From: Pyropia yezoensis
Lineage: Eukaryota > Rhodophyta > Bangiophyceae > Bangiales > Bangiaceae
Direction of reading: 5' to 3'
Length of the DNA: 64,000 bases
Assembly (NCBI GenBank): GCA_009829735.1
Contig: CM020618.1
Span: 26,760,894-26,824,893, forward strand
Positions within the stretch are counted from its first letter, which is position 1; each line of letters opens with the position of its first letter. The notes below the pieces were generated by a model. The model worked only from the letters and a program-made list of their open reading frames with translations. It had not been told where the DNA came from and did not search any database. Below are positions 51,210 through 60,950 of this stretch, one piece after another. The position numbers were made by a program, and so were the translations under genes.

Positions 51210-54200
51210 GCAAGGAAGACCTCCTGAAGCTGCAACAAGAACTGGCATCCAACTTGACGGCCTTAGACGTACCTCCGAAGCAAGAGCAGGCTGGCAGCAC
51301 TACTCCGAAACCCGAACAAGCACCACCCGGGATGCCGAAGGTCAAGCAAGAAAATGTCCCTCCCGACTTGAAGGAGGCCCTGGAGAAGCTTCTCCAGGAA
51401 TATCGGCACCTGTGGTCGGGAGAGCTGGGCAAGATGGACGCCACTCTACACCGGATTCAACTCAAGCCGGAAGCTAAGCCAGTGCACATGCAACCATATC
51501 GGGCCGGACCTCATCGCCGGGATGAGATTGAGAAGCAGGTTAACAAGATGCTCAAGATGGATGTTATCGAGCCGTCTGATGGCGAGTGGGCTTTCCCGGT
51601 AGTAGTCGTCCCGAAAACCGGCGGTCACTTCCGTTTCTGCGTTGACTACCGGCGCCTGAACGAGATGACAGTCAAGGACGTATACCCGATACCCCGGATG
51701 GATGATTGCCTCGACTTTCTTGGTGATGCCACCCTCTTCTCGACGCAGGATTGTAATGCCGGTTACTGGCAGATCCCTCTGGCTGACGAGGACAAGGACA
51801 AGACCACCTTCACGTGCCACCTGGGACTATTCCGGTGCAAGCGTCTTCCTTTTGGTCTCACCAATGCTCCGGCGACCTTCCAAAGAGCCATCGACATCAT
51901 CCTGTCCGGGCTAAGGTGGAGAACATGTTTGGTCTACCTGGATGACATTATCGTTTTCTCCAAGACCCCAGCGGAACACCTAGAGCACCTTCGGGAGGTC
52001 CTGGCCCTCCTGTCCAAGGCTGGAGTTACCCTCAAGGCCGAGAAGTGCCACCTGTTTGAGACTGAGGTGGAGTATCTGGGGCATGTGCTGAGTCCGGGGG
52101 AGCTCCGAGTCAATGAGAAGAACATCAAGGCCCTCCGGCATGCACGGCAACCCAAAACCCAGACGGAACTCAAGAGCTTCCTCGGTATGTGCAACGTCTA
52201 CCGCCGGTTCGTACGGGACTATGCTCTGATTGCCCGGCCACTGACCAAGCTGACCAGCAAGAAGCTTCCCGCACAACTCCCGGTGTTCGACGAGAAGCAG
52301 ACCGCGGCCTTCGAAGAGCTCAAGAAGCGCCTGACCACCACTCCAGTACTGGCGTTACCCAAGCGGGAGGGCCAGTTTGTTCTGGAGACGGATGCCTGTG
52401 GCGTCCAGGTGGGGTGCTCACTACTCCAGCAGCAACCTGATGGGCACTTTCTCCCGATAGGCTACTACAGTCGCGTCTTGACTCCAGCTGAGAAAAACTA
52501 TTCCACGACCGAGCGCGAGTGCTTGGCAGTCGTCTGGGCTTGCTTCCTGTTACGGCCATATCTTGAAGGACAAGAGTTCCTCATCCGGACGGATCACGCC
52601 AGTCTAAGGTGGCTGCTATGCATGGACAGCAGTCAAGGAAGGGTCGCCCGGTGGCGCCTACGCCTTTCGGAGTTCAAGTACAAGGTGTGCACCAGAGCAG
52701 GGAGGGAGCACCACTGCGCCGACACCATGTCCCGGCTGGAGACTCCTGCTGCCGATACCGGACCTGTCCCGGAGGAAATACCTTGCTTCATCCTCCCGAA
52801 TGTCGGACGTGGCTGGCACGCCCCCCTGTACGAGACACCTGAAGCTCATCAACCGGTGACCATTCACCGGATGCTGGAGGCACAACTGACGGATCCTCAA
52901 TGCTTGGAGCTTCGCCACCAAATGGACCTGAACCGGAACAGTCGTTTCTCCGAGTCTACGGACGGACTCCTAGTACGGGTGTCACCCTTCGATGGGGCCA
53001 CTCAAGTCTACGTACCCCGGGGCCTACGAGCTGACATCCTCCGCCTGGAGCACTCGTCTCCCCAGGCCGGACATTCTGGTATCAATCGGATGTATGCTTC
53101 CATGAGACGACACTATTACTGGGAAACCATGGCCAGTGACGTCCATAAGTACCTGGAGGCTTGTGTTTCGTGTGCAAGGAACCGGTTGTCCCAGAGGAAG
53201 AAGACTTCTAAGCTACGCCTATTCCCGGCGGCGGAGCCTTTTGCAAGCTTAAGCATGGACAACCTGGGGCCCCTACCTGAAACATCCAGTGGCAACATAT
53301 ACCTGCTCATCATATGTGACCGGTTCTCCAAGTTCACTCGAGCAATCCCGCTGAGGACCATCACGGCTCTGGATGTCACGTCAGCCTTCTGCGAGTACTG
53401 TATAGCTGCCTATGGCCCTCCAGACTCCGTCTTAACCGACAACGGTCCCCAGTTCGCATCCCTGTTCTTCCAAGGAGTCTGTGACCTGATGGGCATCAAG
53501 AACTTGTACACTACGACGTACCACCCTCAAACGAACGGCCAGGTGGAACGATTCAACCGGAACCTAGTAGACATGCTACGGCACTACGTGGAGGAGCACC
53601 AAGAAGACTGGGACGAGCTCCTGGCTGTCCTCACTCTAGCCTACAACTCCCGAGTTCACCGGACAACGGGGGTCGCTCCACTCGACTTTGTCACCCCAAG
53701 GCGGCTGACCAACTTCTCCCTGGAAAGAAAACCAGACGGTCTCCAGCCTGCACTGAAGTCAGGTCCCAAGGCAAAGGATGAGTTCCTGGAACATCTGAAG
53801 CTCCTGCTCCCAAGAGTCAAGGAGTCAATCTCGAAGACCCAGGAGCGATACAAGCGGGGCTATGACAAGGGCGTTCGGGAAAAGAACAAGGAACTGGGTG
53901 GTGGCGACTGGGTTTTTGTGGACAACCATAGCAAGACCCGGGGGAAGCTGGACTCGAAGACGGATGGACCTTATGAGATCCTGAATACGGACGGTTGGAC
54001 CTTTCTTCTAGACGTGGATGGCTCCCCGTACCGCGTGAGCAGCGACCATGTCACCCGAGCCCCACCGCCAAGCCAACGGGACTTGACCCGGCGCAAGCGG
54101 GCCGCAGTACCCTGGCTATCCCAAGAAGAAGGTCGGGAATATGTCTACGTCAAGTTTGTGGACCATGCCTGGAGAGACGGACGCCTGTACCTGCGAGTAC

Positions 54201-54427
54201 GCTGGTTCGGTTTTAACCCGGCAGATGATACCTGGGAACCCTCAAACCGGCTACCCATCGCGGATGTCTGTGCCTACACGCGACGGAACGGGATAGAGGG
54301 CACTCCAGTGGCCAGAGCCGGCAAGATTCTGGAGTCGGACTCGAAGGAGGACCAAGAGGATGGGGCCAACCAAGACCCTCGGGACGAGCCGAGTTCATCC
54401 GCAACGGATGCGGAACAAGAGGATTGA
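51206..54427 (+). CDS. pol: Gypsy RT/RNase H/integrase/chromodomain polyprotein, 1073 aa
   Basis: The ATG overlaps the protease stop (ATGA). RT: VIEPSDGEWAFPVVVVPK, FCVDYRRLNEM, LPFGLTNAPATFQ and YLDD at 244-247. RNase H: ETDACG with Asp396, then TERECLAVVWA and RTDHASLRWLL. Integrase: HHCC zinc domain (H616, H623, then CVSC near 654) and catalytic D685, D745 and E781, giving the D-D35-E spacing. After the linker (GPYEILN and VSSDHV) a chromodomain occupies about 978-1028 (EYVYVKFVDHAWRDG, YLRVRWFGFNPADDTWEP). It copies element RNA into DNA and integrates it; the chromodomain is expected to direct integration to modified chromatin. All catalytic residues are intact, so this copy could be active. 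Confidence 0.95.
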   Translation: MSKEDLLKLQQELASNLTALDVPPKQEQAGSTTPKPEQAPPGMPKVKQENVPPDLKEALEKLLQEYRHLWSGELGKMDATLHRIQLKPEAKPVHMQPYRAGPHRRDEIEKQVNKMLKMDVIEPSDGEWAFPVVVVPKTGGHFRFCVDYRRLNEMTVKDVYPIPRMDDCLDFLGDATLFSTQDCNAGYWQIPLADEDKDKTTFTCHLGLFRCKRLPFGLTNAPATFQRAIDIILSGLRWRTCLVYLDDIIVFSKTPAEHLEHLREVLALLSKAGVTLKAEKCHLFETEVEYLGHVLSPGELRVNEKNIKALRHARQPKTQTELKSFLGMCNVYRRFVRDYALIARPLTKLTSKKLPAQLPVFDEKQTAAFEELKKRLTTTPVLALPKREGQFVLETDACGVQVGCSLLQQQPDGHFLPIGYYSRVLTPAEKNYSTTERECLAVVWACFLLRPYLEGQEFLIRTDHASLRWLLCMDSSQGRVARWRLRLSEFKYKVCTRAGREHHCADTMSRLETPAADTGPVPEEIPCFILPNVGRGWHAPLYETPEAHQPVTIHRMLEAQLTDPQCLELRHQMDLNRNSRFSESTDGLLVRVSPFDGATQVYVPRGLRADILRLEHSSPQAGHSGINRMYASMRRHYYWETMASDVHKYLEACVSCARNRLSQRKKTSKLRLFPAAEPFASLSMDNLGPLPETSSGNIYLLIICDRFSKFTRAIPLRTITALDVTSAFCEYCIAAYGPPDSVLTDNGPQFASLFFQGVCDLMGIKNLYTTTYHPQTNGQVERFNRNLVDMLRHYVEEHQEDWDELLAVLTLAYNSRVHRTTGVAPLDFVTPRRLTNFSLERKPDGLQPALKSGPKAKDEFLEHLKLLLPRVKESISKTQERYKRGYDKGVREKNKELGGGDWVFVDNHSKTRGKLDSKTDGPYEILNTDGWTFLLDVDGSPYRVSSDHVTRAPPPSQRDLTRRKRAAVPWLSQEEGREYVYVKFVDHAWRDGRLYLRVRWFGFNPADDTWEPSNRLPIADVCAYTRRNGIEGTPVARAGKILESDSKEDQEDGANQDPRDEPSSSATDAEQED

Positions 54428-54572
54428 GAAGAAGGGAACGGGTATATCAAGGAGAACACGCAATACAAGCATGGAACAATCAAGGAAAACAAGCACCCGC
54501 TCGGGCAACCCTTCTCTCCGCCTCTTCCCTCCTCGCTTCTCCCAAGACCCTCACCCTCCTTGCCTCCAACTA

Positions 54573-56690
54573 CTACTCCCGGCGCGGACGCTGAGTCGCG
54601 GGAGTGTCCTCCAGCGCTGCCTCCGCGGCACGACGGGAACCGGAGGAAGACGGGATGACGTAGTGCGGTGGACGCGGTGCATCCCGGTATGACGCCATCG
54701 GAGTAGTACCGGTAGTTGCCGGGGGCTCCCGCTCATCCAGATATGCCCGCCGGCGCCCCTGGAAGCCAGTGAAGGTTTCTGACCACTGCTGGGCCAAGCC
54801 ATGCCGCGTCAAGGTCGCCAGAAGTTCGCCAACCACCGGGCTGTTCGACATCTGGCCGCTGTCCGCGCAAGCAAATACCCGGTCAACCACGTTGTTCAAG
54901 ACGCTGGCGCAAGTGCCCAGCACCAGGGAAGACCCGACGCCCTCAACCTGCACCGGAAGACGACCCAGCTGGTCTTCAATCATACCGACGTCGTACTGGT
55001 CGCATGTCGGACCACCTTGGATCAGGTACCAGTCAGGCACCCGGAAGCGGGTAAGGCGCAGAGTCGGCGCCGGATTCTCGAACCGCCCCGAGGATGACAC
55101 CACCGGACGGTCCACAACGGCCTCCGAAACCGGAGTACCCAACTCCAGCGGAGGCACAGCGCCGCCGGCGTTGGAAGAAGGCGTCCGAGGCGGAGCGGCC
55201 GGAGTGGTAGGCGACCGCACGGTCACCCCCAGACTCGCCGCAGACAGGCGCGGTGCCGGAGGAGCTTGAAGTACCGGCACAGCCGGAACAGGGCGTGAAC
55301 GCGCCGGCGACGGTTCAGGTGAGGCCACCGGGGCGACAGGTGCAACAGGAGGAAGCGGAGCCGCCGCAGACGCCTGACCGACCGCCGCGGCCCATCCCGA
55401 CTCCTGCACCGGCGGCCTAACTGGCAGAAGATCAAGGGCGGCCGGGGCAGGAAAGCTACCTAGCTGCGGCCACGCCGGAAGCGGCGTCGCCAGCTGCACC
55501 TTGGCCGGAGAAGACTGATAGACCACCTGCGCCCAACCGAAGCCATCCCGACGCGGGCGGTTCTGGTCGGCAATCGCGTTCAAGAAGTTCCGGTCATGCA
55601 CCGGCACCAGACGCCGGAAGTCAATCATCGCCTGGAAGAGCCCCTTGTACTCTTCGTCCTGGCTGCACAGGAAGTCGACGGTCAACTTGTCGACAATCCA
55701 GACCATCAGGAGGTCAGGGAGAAACCAAAGCCGGTTGGACACCAAGACCTCGTGAAGCCAGTGGTTGGCCGCCAAGACTGTCATCTCGGACGTGTACATC
55801 ATGTACGGGATCGAGTGGAAGAAGCCCTTGATCGACGCCTGAGTCAAGGCGTCCAAGAAGTACCAGGTAAAGGGGATGCTGGAAGGAGCAAACCCGACCG
55901 GGATCTCGACTTCCTGCTGCTGCGGGATGACCTTGGGGTAGTACGCCGCCCGGTTGGCCTTATCCAGCTTCCAGAACTCCTGATGGTTGCAGCTCACGAG
56001 GAAGTCACGCTGACGGCCGCGTCGCTCGCCTTGCTCCCGTGCCGGTGACAACTTGGAGTACTTCCGGGTCAGGAAAGGCGGCTCCAGAGCGACCATGCTC
56101 GGACGGGGGTCGCAGTTCAGGCTCCCCGACCCCTTGAGCGCCTCGTCCCAGACCTTGAGCGCCCGGTGGACGTACCCTTCCTCCTCCGGCCACCGGAGAA
56201 CGGACGCGGACACGCGACGCTCGGTCAAGGGTAGATCCAGCACCAGCGCGAAGGGGAGATCCTCCAGACGAGCAACCCAAGAGGAACCCGAGAAGCTCTG
56301 GGAGCGGTCTTGTGCCAGGCGCATCTGGTCCGCCGTGTGAAGACGAGCCTTATCCATCTCGGTCAGGACCCCGCGCTGGAGTTCCTTGCGCCAGAGGTCC
56401 AAGCAATCCTGCTGGCACTGGGCCGCGCCGGCGTTGCCGACCACCGTGGAGTAGCGCCGGCCCGCCAGAGGGTCCTGCTCAAGAAGCATCTCCGGGAGAC
56501 CCACCGGGGGGGTCTCGACCGGGTGCATCACAGAAGCCGGGGGAACCCGATCCGTCCCCGCCGTAGCGACCGGCGCCGACATCGACACCCGAGGAACCGG
56601 AGGTAGGAGAGGGGCGCGACTACCCGAGTTCTCCTCCGCAACACTCGCCGCCGGAACCACGGGCCCAGCTTGGATCTCGGAACTGGACAT
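54573..56690 (-). CDS. Long antisense ORF of the Gypsy element, 705 aa
   Basis: It is encoded on the opposite strand between pol and the 3' LTR, ending 146 bases from the pol stop. The open frame extends upstream to 56882, inside the LTR, but the Met at 56690 (MSSSEIQAGPV) is conserved in the old copy (MSCSEIQVGPV) and is the better start. The N-terminal third is Pro/Ser/Ala-rich. The central part looks folded (about residues 130-410) with LTEMDKARLHTADQMRLAQD, DLPFALVLDLPLTERRVS, WYFLDALTQASIKGFF, AANHWLHEV and FLCSQDEEYKGLFQAM. Then come a Pro/Ala-rich hinge, RLTRFRVPDWYL and a C-terminal helical part. I recognise no known domain, zinc motif or membrane segment. Antisense extra ORFs are known in some plant Gypsy lineages; their functions are not settled. 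Confidence 0.8.
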   Translation of the reverse strand: MSSSEIQAGPVVPAASVAEENSGSRAPLLPPVPRVSMSAPVATAGTDRVPPASVMHPVETPPVGLPEMLLEQDPLAGRRYSTVVGNAGAAQCQQDCLDLWRKELQRGVLTEMDKARLHTADQMRLAQDRSQSFSGSSWVARLEDLPFALVLDLPLTERRVSASVLRWPEEEGYVHRALKVWDEALKGSGSLNCDPRPSMVALEPPFLTRKYSKLSPAREQGERRGRQRDFLVSCNHQEFWKLDKANRAAYYPKVIPQQQEVEIPVGFAPSSIPFTWYFLDALTQASIKGFFHSIPYMMYTSEMTVLAANHWLHEVLVSNRLWFLPDLLMVWIVDKLTVDFLCSQDEEYKGLFQAMIDFRRLVPVHDRNFLNAIADQNRPRRDGFGWAQVVYQSSPAKVQLATPLPAWPQLGSFPAPAALDLLPVRPPVQESGWAAAVGQASAAAPLPPVAPVAPVASPEPSPARSRPVPAVPVLQAPPAPRLSAASLGVTVRSPTTPAAPPRTPSSNAGGAVPPLELGTPVSEAVVDRPVVSSSGRFENPAPTLRLTRFRVPDWYLIQGGPTCDQYDVGMIEDQLGRLPVQVEGVGSSLVLGTCASVLNNVVDRVFACADSGQMSNSPVVGELLATLTRHGLAQQWSETFTGFQGRRRAYLDEREPPATTGTTPMASYRDAPRPPHYVIPSSSGSRRAAEAALEDTPATQRPRRE

Positions 56691-56861
56691 GACGTCCAGA
56701 CTCCGGGGGAACGAGAGGGCCAAGGTGAAGGAGAGAAGGGGGGCAGAGAACCGGAGCAGGTGATCGTGACCACGGTGAAGACGCTCGACCTCGGCACCGG
56801 CGTGGACGTGCTCGAGGCTGTGCACGGTGGCACCTGGTTCGGCCCGAGGACGTGCCGGACT

Positions 56862-56871
56862 AGGGAGGGAG
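56862..56871 (+). other. Polypurine tract
   Basis: AGGGAGGGAG lies directly before the 3' LTR and is conserved in the old copy (about 30753-30762). This is the expected primer for plus-strand synthesis. Confidence 0.7.
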
Positions 56872-56874
56872 CTA

Positions 56875-57445
56875 TGTAGCATCCCTGGCCCCGACTTGGC
56901 GCCGACCCGGGACTACAACCAGAGGGCACCAGGTGCCAGAACACGCCCGCCGTGTGGTGATGGTTGGCGGCCGTGGCCCGTGCCCGGCACTGGGATGCGG
57001 TGGACTACGCTATCCACGCGTGAGAGAGGGATTTCTGATGGGTTTTTGCATACTTGTGAGGGACTTGATTTGAGAGAATTTGAGTGTGAGATTAGTGAGT
57101 GGGAATAGAATTAGTAGTGATAGTGGCCCCCGACCTGACGAGGTTAGACTCGGGTCGGGGCCACTCGGGGTTATGGGGGGGCTACCTGGCCAACGTGCCG
57201 AGGCTCCCCCAGATGCACGTTAAGAGGGACAGCGAGGCGCCCTTGGCCCGCGCCCTCAGGAAAAAGACAACTGCGCGTTTGCTTTCCTCTTCCCCGTGTG
57301 CACTACCGTGCGTATCTGTTTGCTCTGCGAGCAGGCACGTGAGGCAACAGGCATACCATTCTCGTAGTTCCCCTTTCTGTGTTACCTGTCCCTTTCCCCC
57401 GAGGGATATTGACACGTGTCTGAGAGGATCGAGTTCTATACCACA
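56875..57445 (+). repeat. 3' LTR of young Gypsy element, 571 bp
   Basis: Three base differences from the 5' LTR (in the GGGTGCC / AGGTGCC, GGGAATTG / GGGACTTG and GTTTTATA / GTTCTATA segments). It ends TACCACA, followed by GTAGC. Confidence 0.95.
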
Positions 57446-57450
57446 GTAGC
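57446..57450. other. Target-site duplication GTAGC (right)
   Basis: It matches 40642-40646. Confidence 0.92.
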
Positions 57451-57560
57451 GCCGCCGCCGTGACGTCTGTGTCATGTTCAGCAGCCAAGCCAAGCGGCCC
57501 AGACCAGCACGCTTCAAAGCGAAAGGGGGAGGGGGACTGCTCCGCATTGAAGGCATTGGT
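57446..57560 (-). pseudogene. Harbinger transposase N-terminal fragment
   Basis: On the minus strand the codons up to the duplication read MTQTSRRRRY and join, across the insertion point, to NVPSVECLAIVL of the main transposase part. Upstream, in another frame, an FRF-type segment (PFRFEACWSGPLGL) resembles the start of Harbinger transposases. The fragment is too short and broken to be functional. Confidence 0.6.
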
Positions 57561-58886
57561 GTTGAACACAGAGGGTGAAATGTGCCGGGAGCAACGAAGA
57601 GCCAGTCTCACCCCATTACAAGAACATAGGTGGTCCCGTAGGCAGGGGACCGCATGTGGGTTTGGGGGGGAGCGGGAGAAGTCAGGGTGAATCGCAGCCT
57701 GCGGGGAGGACAAGGCTTTTCCCGAGGAAGATTCTCAGGCTTGCGTCGCGGTCGCTGAGAATGTGAGCGGATCGAGAGGAACGTGCGCAAGCATGGCAGA
57801 GCGCGAAGGCTGGCATCCGATCGGAGCAGGCACCGAGAACTTGAGAAGAGCGCGTGACATGGCGACGCGTCACGTTTAGCTCCCATTGCGCCGCAGGTCG
57901 ATACATTCCTCTCTCAAAGTTTTGATGGTGGAAAGTTCATACTTAAATAAAATTGAAGAGAACTGTTTCAGGCTCGAACAGTACCGGTCAGTTGCTCTTC
58001 AACTGAAATTTGTACCTGCCGAAAATCTTTTGTAAACTGTGTATGTGGCGGGTGACTATAGAAACCTCATTTTTCTGTTAGCAGTCCAGCCAAGACAGCC
58101 TCACTTCAAAAATGTGCGTTCTAAAGTCACCCTGCTGCCATGGACAGTGATCTTGAAACGCGGTTCCCGGAATTGGAAGGATCGATCAGGACTCGGTCGG
58201 GATTGCGGCGCTAGGCCACCGCACCTCTTCGCAGTGCCTGGCCACACCCCGTCACCACCTGCACGCATCCTGTGCCCTTCTGGCAAGCGTTCGCTCTGCA
58301 GCTGCTCTCGAGCGCAGGTACACCCTCGACCCCAGGACCGATGCTTCGGGCGCTAGACGGCGCTCGATCCTCTGTCAACTGCTGCCGCTGCGACGCATTC
58401 ATACCACCACGGTCCTTGCGGGGTACGCTAGAGAAGGCAGCTCGATGGCGGAGGGTGCAACGTTAGTACTGCGTCTTCTGTTCTTTTGATGCTTTACATT
58501 CTTATCTGACGAGGCACAGTGCCGCGTGTCGGCCAAGGCATGCTGAACGCCCTTGTACGTAGCTCGTCAAGCTCCGCACCTGACTTCCCGCGCTTACGCT
58601 GCCTTGCTCTTGGCACACAGGTCAAGTGCTGGAGCCACCCCCCACAGCCCCCTTGATACTGTGCGCGCGCCCCTCGAGCAGAGGCATGGCGTGGATCCTC
58701 TATTGGACGCATCCCTTACCTGTCGCGCGTGTGAGGCAGTGTGGTGGCACCACCATCTGGAGCGAGCGGATCCACTGCTGTTGGTTCCCGTCTTGCGCTA
58801 CTCACACCGTTTCCTCCGGCCCCCTCATTGCGCCGCTGCTGAGCATCGGTACTCAAAACTCCCCCTTTACGGACAGTAGCACCGAC
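57561..58886. other. No firm gene
   Basis: The part up to about 57900 probably belongs to the Harbinger element. The rest is mixed-composition sequence with an AT-richer stretch near 57930-58080. Open frames are short and unrecognised. Confidence 0.4.
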
Positions 58887-60950
58887 ATGGATGCGCTCAA
58901 GCAGTGGATGTTGCAGAACCGGTTTGGTTTTTTCTTCGGCGCCGTCCATGACACCCTTGGCGTCGAAGCTGTGGCCGCCCTGAGGTACGTCAAAGAGGAC
59001 GACCTGCACTTCATCGGCTTCATGCCAGTCCAAGCGCGACGCTTCACCGAGCTTGTCGGATCCATGGCTGTCGGATGTGACGCTTGTCTGATGCCCCCCC
59101 CGCCGTCTGACCACGAAGACAGGCGCGCACCAGAACAGGCGATGTCATCCAAGATGGGACAGGGGGTTGAATGTGGCAGTGACGGCGAAGATACAAGCGG
59201 CAGCGGCGGGAAGACGAGCGCACTCGACGAAGAAGCCGAGCTGTCTGACGTTGTGCCGGCCAACAAGCGCCGCAGGCAGATTCTTATGTCCGACGACAAG
59301 CGGCAGGCCTCATTGTGGGTCCGGCTCAACGGTGGCAGCCGGCGTGGATCACCCGCGCGGTCTCTGAACGGCCTTTCTCGATTGCAATCATCGTCCACCT
59401 CTGCCCCAGGATCGAAGAACGCTTTTACTAGCCGCTCTGGAAGCTGTCAGTGCCAGCAAGTTCTGAAGGCCATGGGCGCGCGGCTCGTCACTGCCCGCCG
59501 CAAACCTCACGATCAAGAGTGGGCGGCGAAGAGCGGAAGCGGGAACGGGGCTCAGACAGCATACAAGTACTCAAGGCTGGGTGCTGCTGCAGTCGACCTG
59601 CTCGTTGATGGCTGTGGCAACTGATTGGTATACAAGAACTGTGCGCGCCAGCACCTGGGCGTCTCCAACTGGTGGCTTGCGCGGTGCCAGCGGCCAGCAG
59701 TTGCATCAGCGCAGTCACCAATAACGCAGGTGAAGAAGTCCGAGGTGCTTGCTAGACCCAATTGCGACGGCCTGGTGCGCCGCATCCTCAGACCGGACGG
59801 CCGCTTGCTGCCTCTGCACCAGTACTTCAGTGGTGCCTGCTCCGGTACCGTCTTGCACGTTGTGAGCGATCGTGTGGCGCACGGCTTGATGGGCGTGCTG
59901 TCCAACAGAGCAGAGGGGGCAGAGCGCACCAAGTTTGTTGCGTTCGTGCAGGCGAACAGGACCTCTACGGGAAGAACGGCCGACAATAATGAACGCTACG
60001 ACAGGGCAGCGCACTACTTGGATTCCAAGTGGGTTGTTCTCCGCCCTAACCAGCGCGCCAGGACGGACAGTCGTCTCTCTTTCTCATCCGGCTTCAACGC
60101 GGCGCTGGTCTCTGCGGGTCTTCCTGCGCTCCATGAGGACATCCCCCTACGCTGGTTGCGTGCCATGTTTGGGTCTACAAAGAGGGTAGGGGGACAGAGC
60201 TCATCTTTAGAAGATCACACTACTCTTCATCCCCACAAGACGGATGCGTGTGCAACATGCAACTTCTTTTCAGCTGACCTACTGCAGGCCCAACAGACGC
60301 TCAAACGTCACCTCCAGCAGCCAGACCAAGGTGCCATGGACCGCCAAAGTGCCATAAAGGGAACGCAGAAGCTCATCCATGACCTGCAGGCGGTGGCTTC
60401 TCAGTACAAGCGCAAGGCATTAAGCGCCCTCGAATATCTTCGCGAGTGCGTCGAGGGAGCCGCTCAGCGCAACGAGGACCTGGTTGAGCTGCTTGATGCC
60501 GTGCTCAGCAACGATTCCCTGGAGGCCCACTCTACAGGCGTGCCCCTGACGCCGCTAGAGGAGCACTTTTGCGGGAGGGCGTCATCTGCGTGGCACAACC
60601 TGTCATCGGACTACCAAAAAGATGAGGCCGTTTCGACCTGGAACCTGTCGCCACAACCGGGTCCAACGTACTTCATGTCTAGCGTAACACACTACATGCA
60701 CATCTTTTGCGACGAGAGCTGCGGCGAGACGACTGGTCCGACCCGCTTTTCCCGCAATGCGGTCTACACGCGTAGCGAGACCGTGGAAAGAGCGAAGTCA
60801 TCGGACGACACACTCTCGACTCTGTGTGACATGCTACTCGGCGGTCTTGACGTGGGCACAGGTGATCGGCCAGTTTATCGCTCGGGCTACGGACTTAAGG
60901 GCGTGAGCCGCGACCACAGCGATGGAACGACGCAGGTTGCCCGTTTGTGA
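58887..60950 (+). pseudogene. SAM-domain / Cys-rich transposase-like ORF with one in-frame TGA
   Basis: A single frame of 688 codons is interrupted only by TGA at 59622-59624. The start ATG at 58887 opens a SAM-like domain (about residues 1-61: MDALKQWMLQNRFGFFFGAV, then ALRYVKEDDLHFIGFMPVQARRF). A disordered, Ser/Glu-rich, basic stretch follows. After the TGA comes a folded part with DNNERYDRAAHYLDSKWV, a His/Cys cluster (HPHKTDACATC), an amphipathic helix typical of coiled coils, and YMHIFCDESCGETTG. The HKTDxCxxC pattern resembles uncharacterised transposon-borne proteins, but I cannot name the family. The TGA could be a nonsense mutation, part of a small intron or a read-through stop. A convergent ORF follows at 61759-63039. 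Confidence 0.6.

Larger units (their letters stand above)
40647..57445 (+). mobile_element. Young Ty3/Gypsy chromovirus with antisense ORF (duplicated around gap)
   Basis: LTR ends, 5-bp duplication, primer site, gag, protease, RT/RNase H/integrase with chromodomain, antisense ORF and purine tract are all present. The interior is represented twice: 41913-48560 and 49061-55713, with 500 N between. If the copies are one locus assembled twice, the element is about 9.6 kb. If real, this would be a tandem pair whose middle LTR is hidden in the gap. Confidence 0.93.
38590..57900. mobile_element. PIF/Harbinger DNA transposon remnant, split by Gypsy insertion
   Basis: Left part 38590-40646 holds the Myb-like gene and most of the transposase. 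The rest of the transposase N-terminus resumes at 57446, after the Gypsy element. Removing the Gypsy element and one copy of GTAGC makes the transposase frame run across the junction. The outer ends and any TWA target duplication were not found; the right boundary is approximate. Confidence 0.75.

Noticed and set aside
40647-57445. Real tandem pair of Gypsy elements sharing a middle LTR
   Set aside because: Not excluded, but no middle LTR is present in sequence, the gap is a placeholder, and the copies differ only by indels that mostly lie near the gap; a false duplication explains this better.
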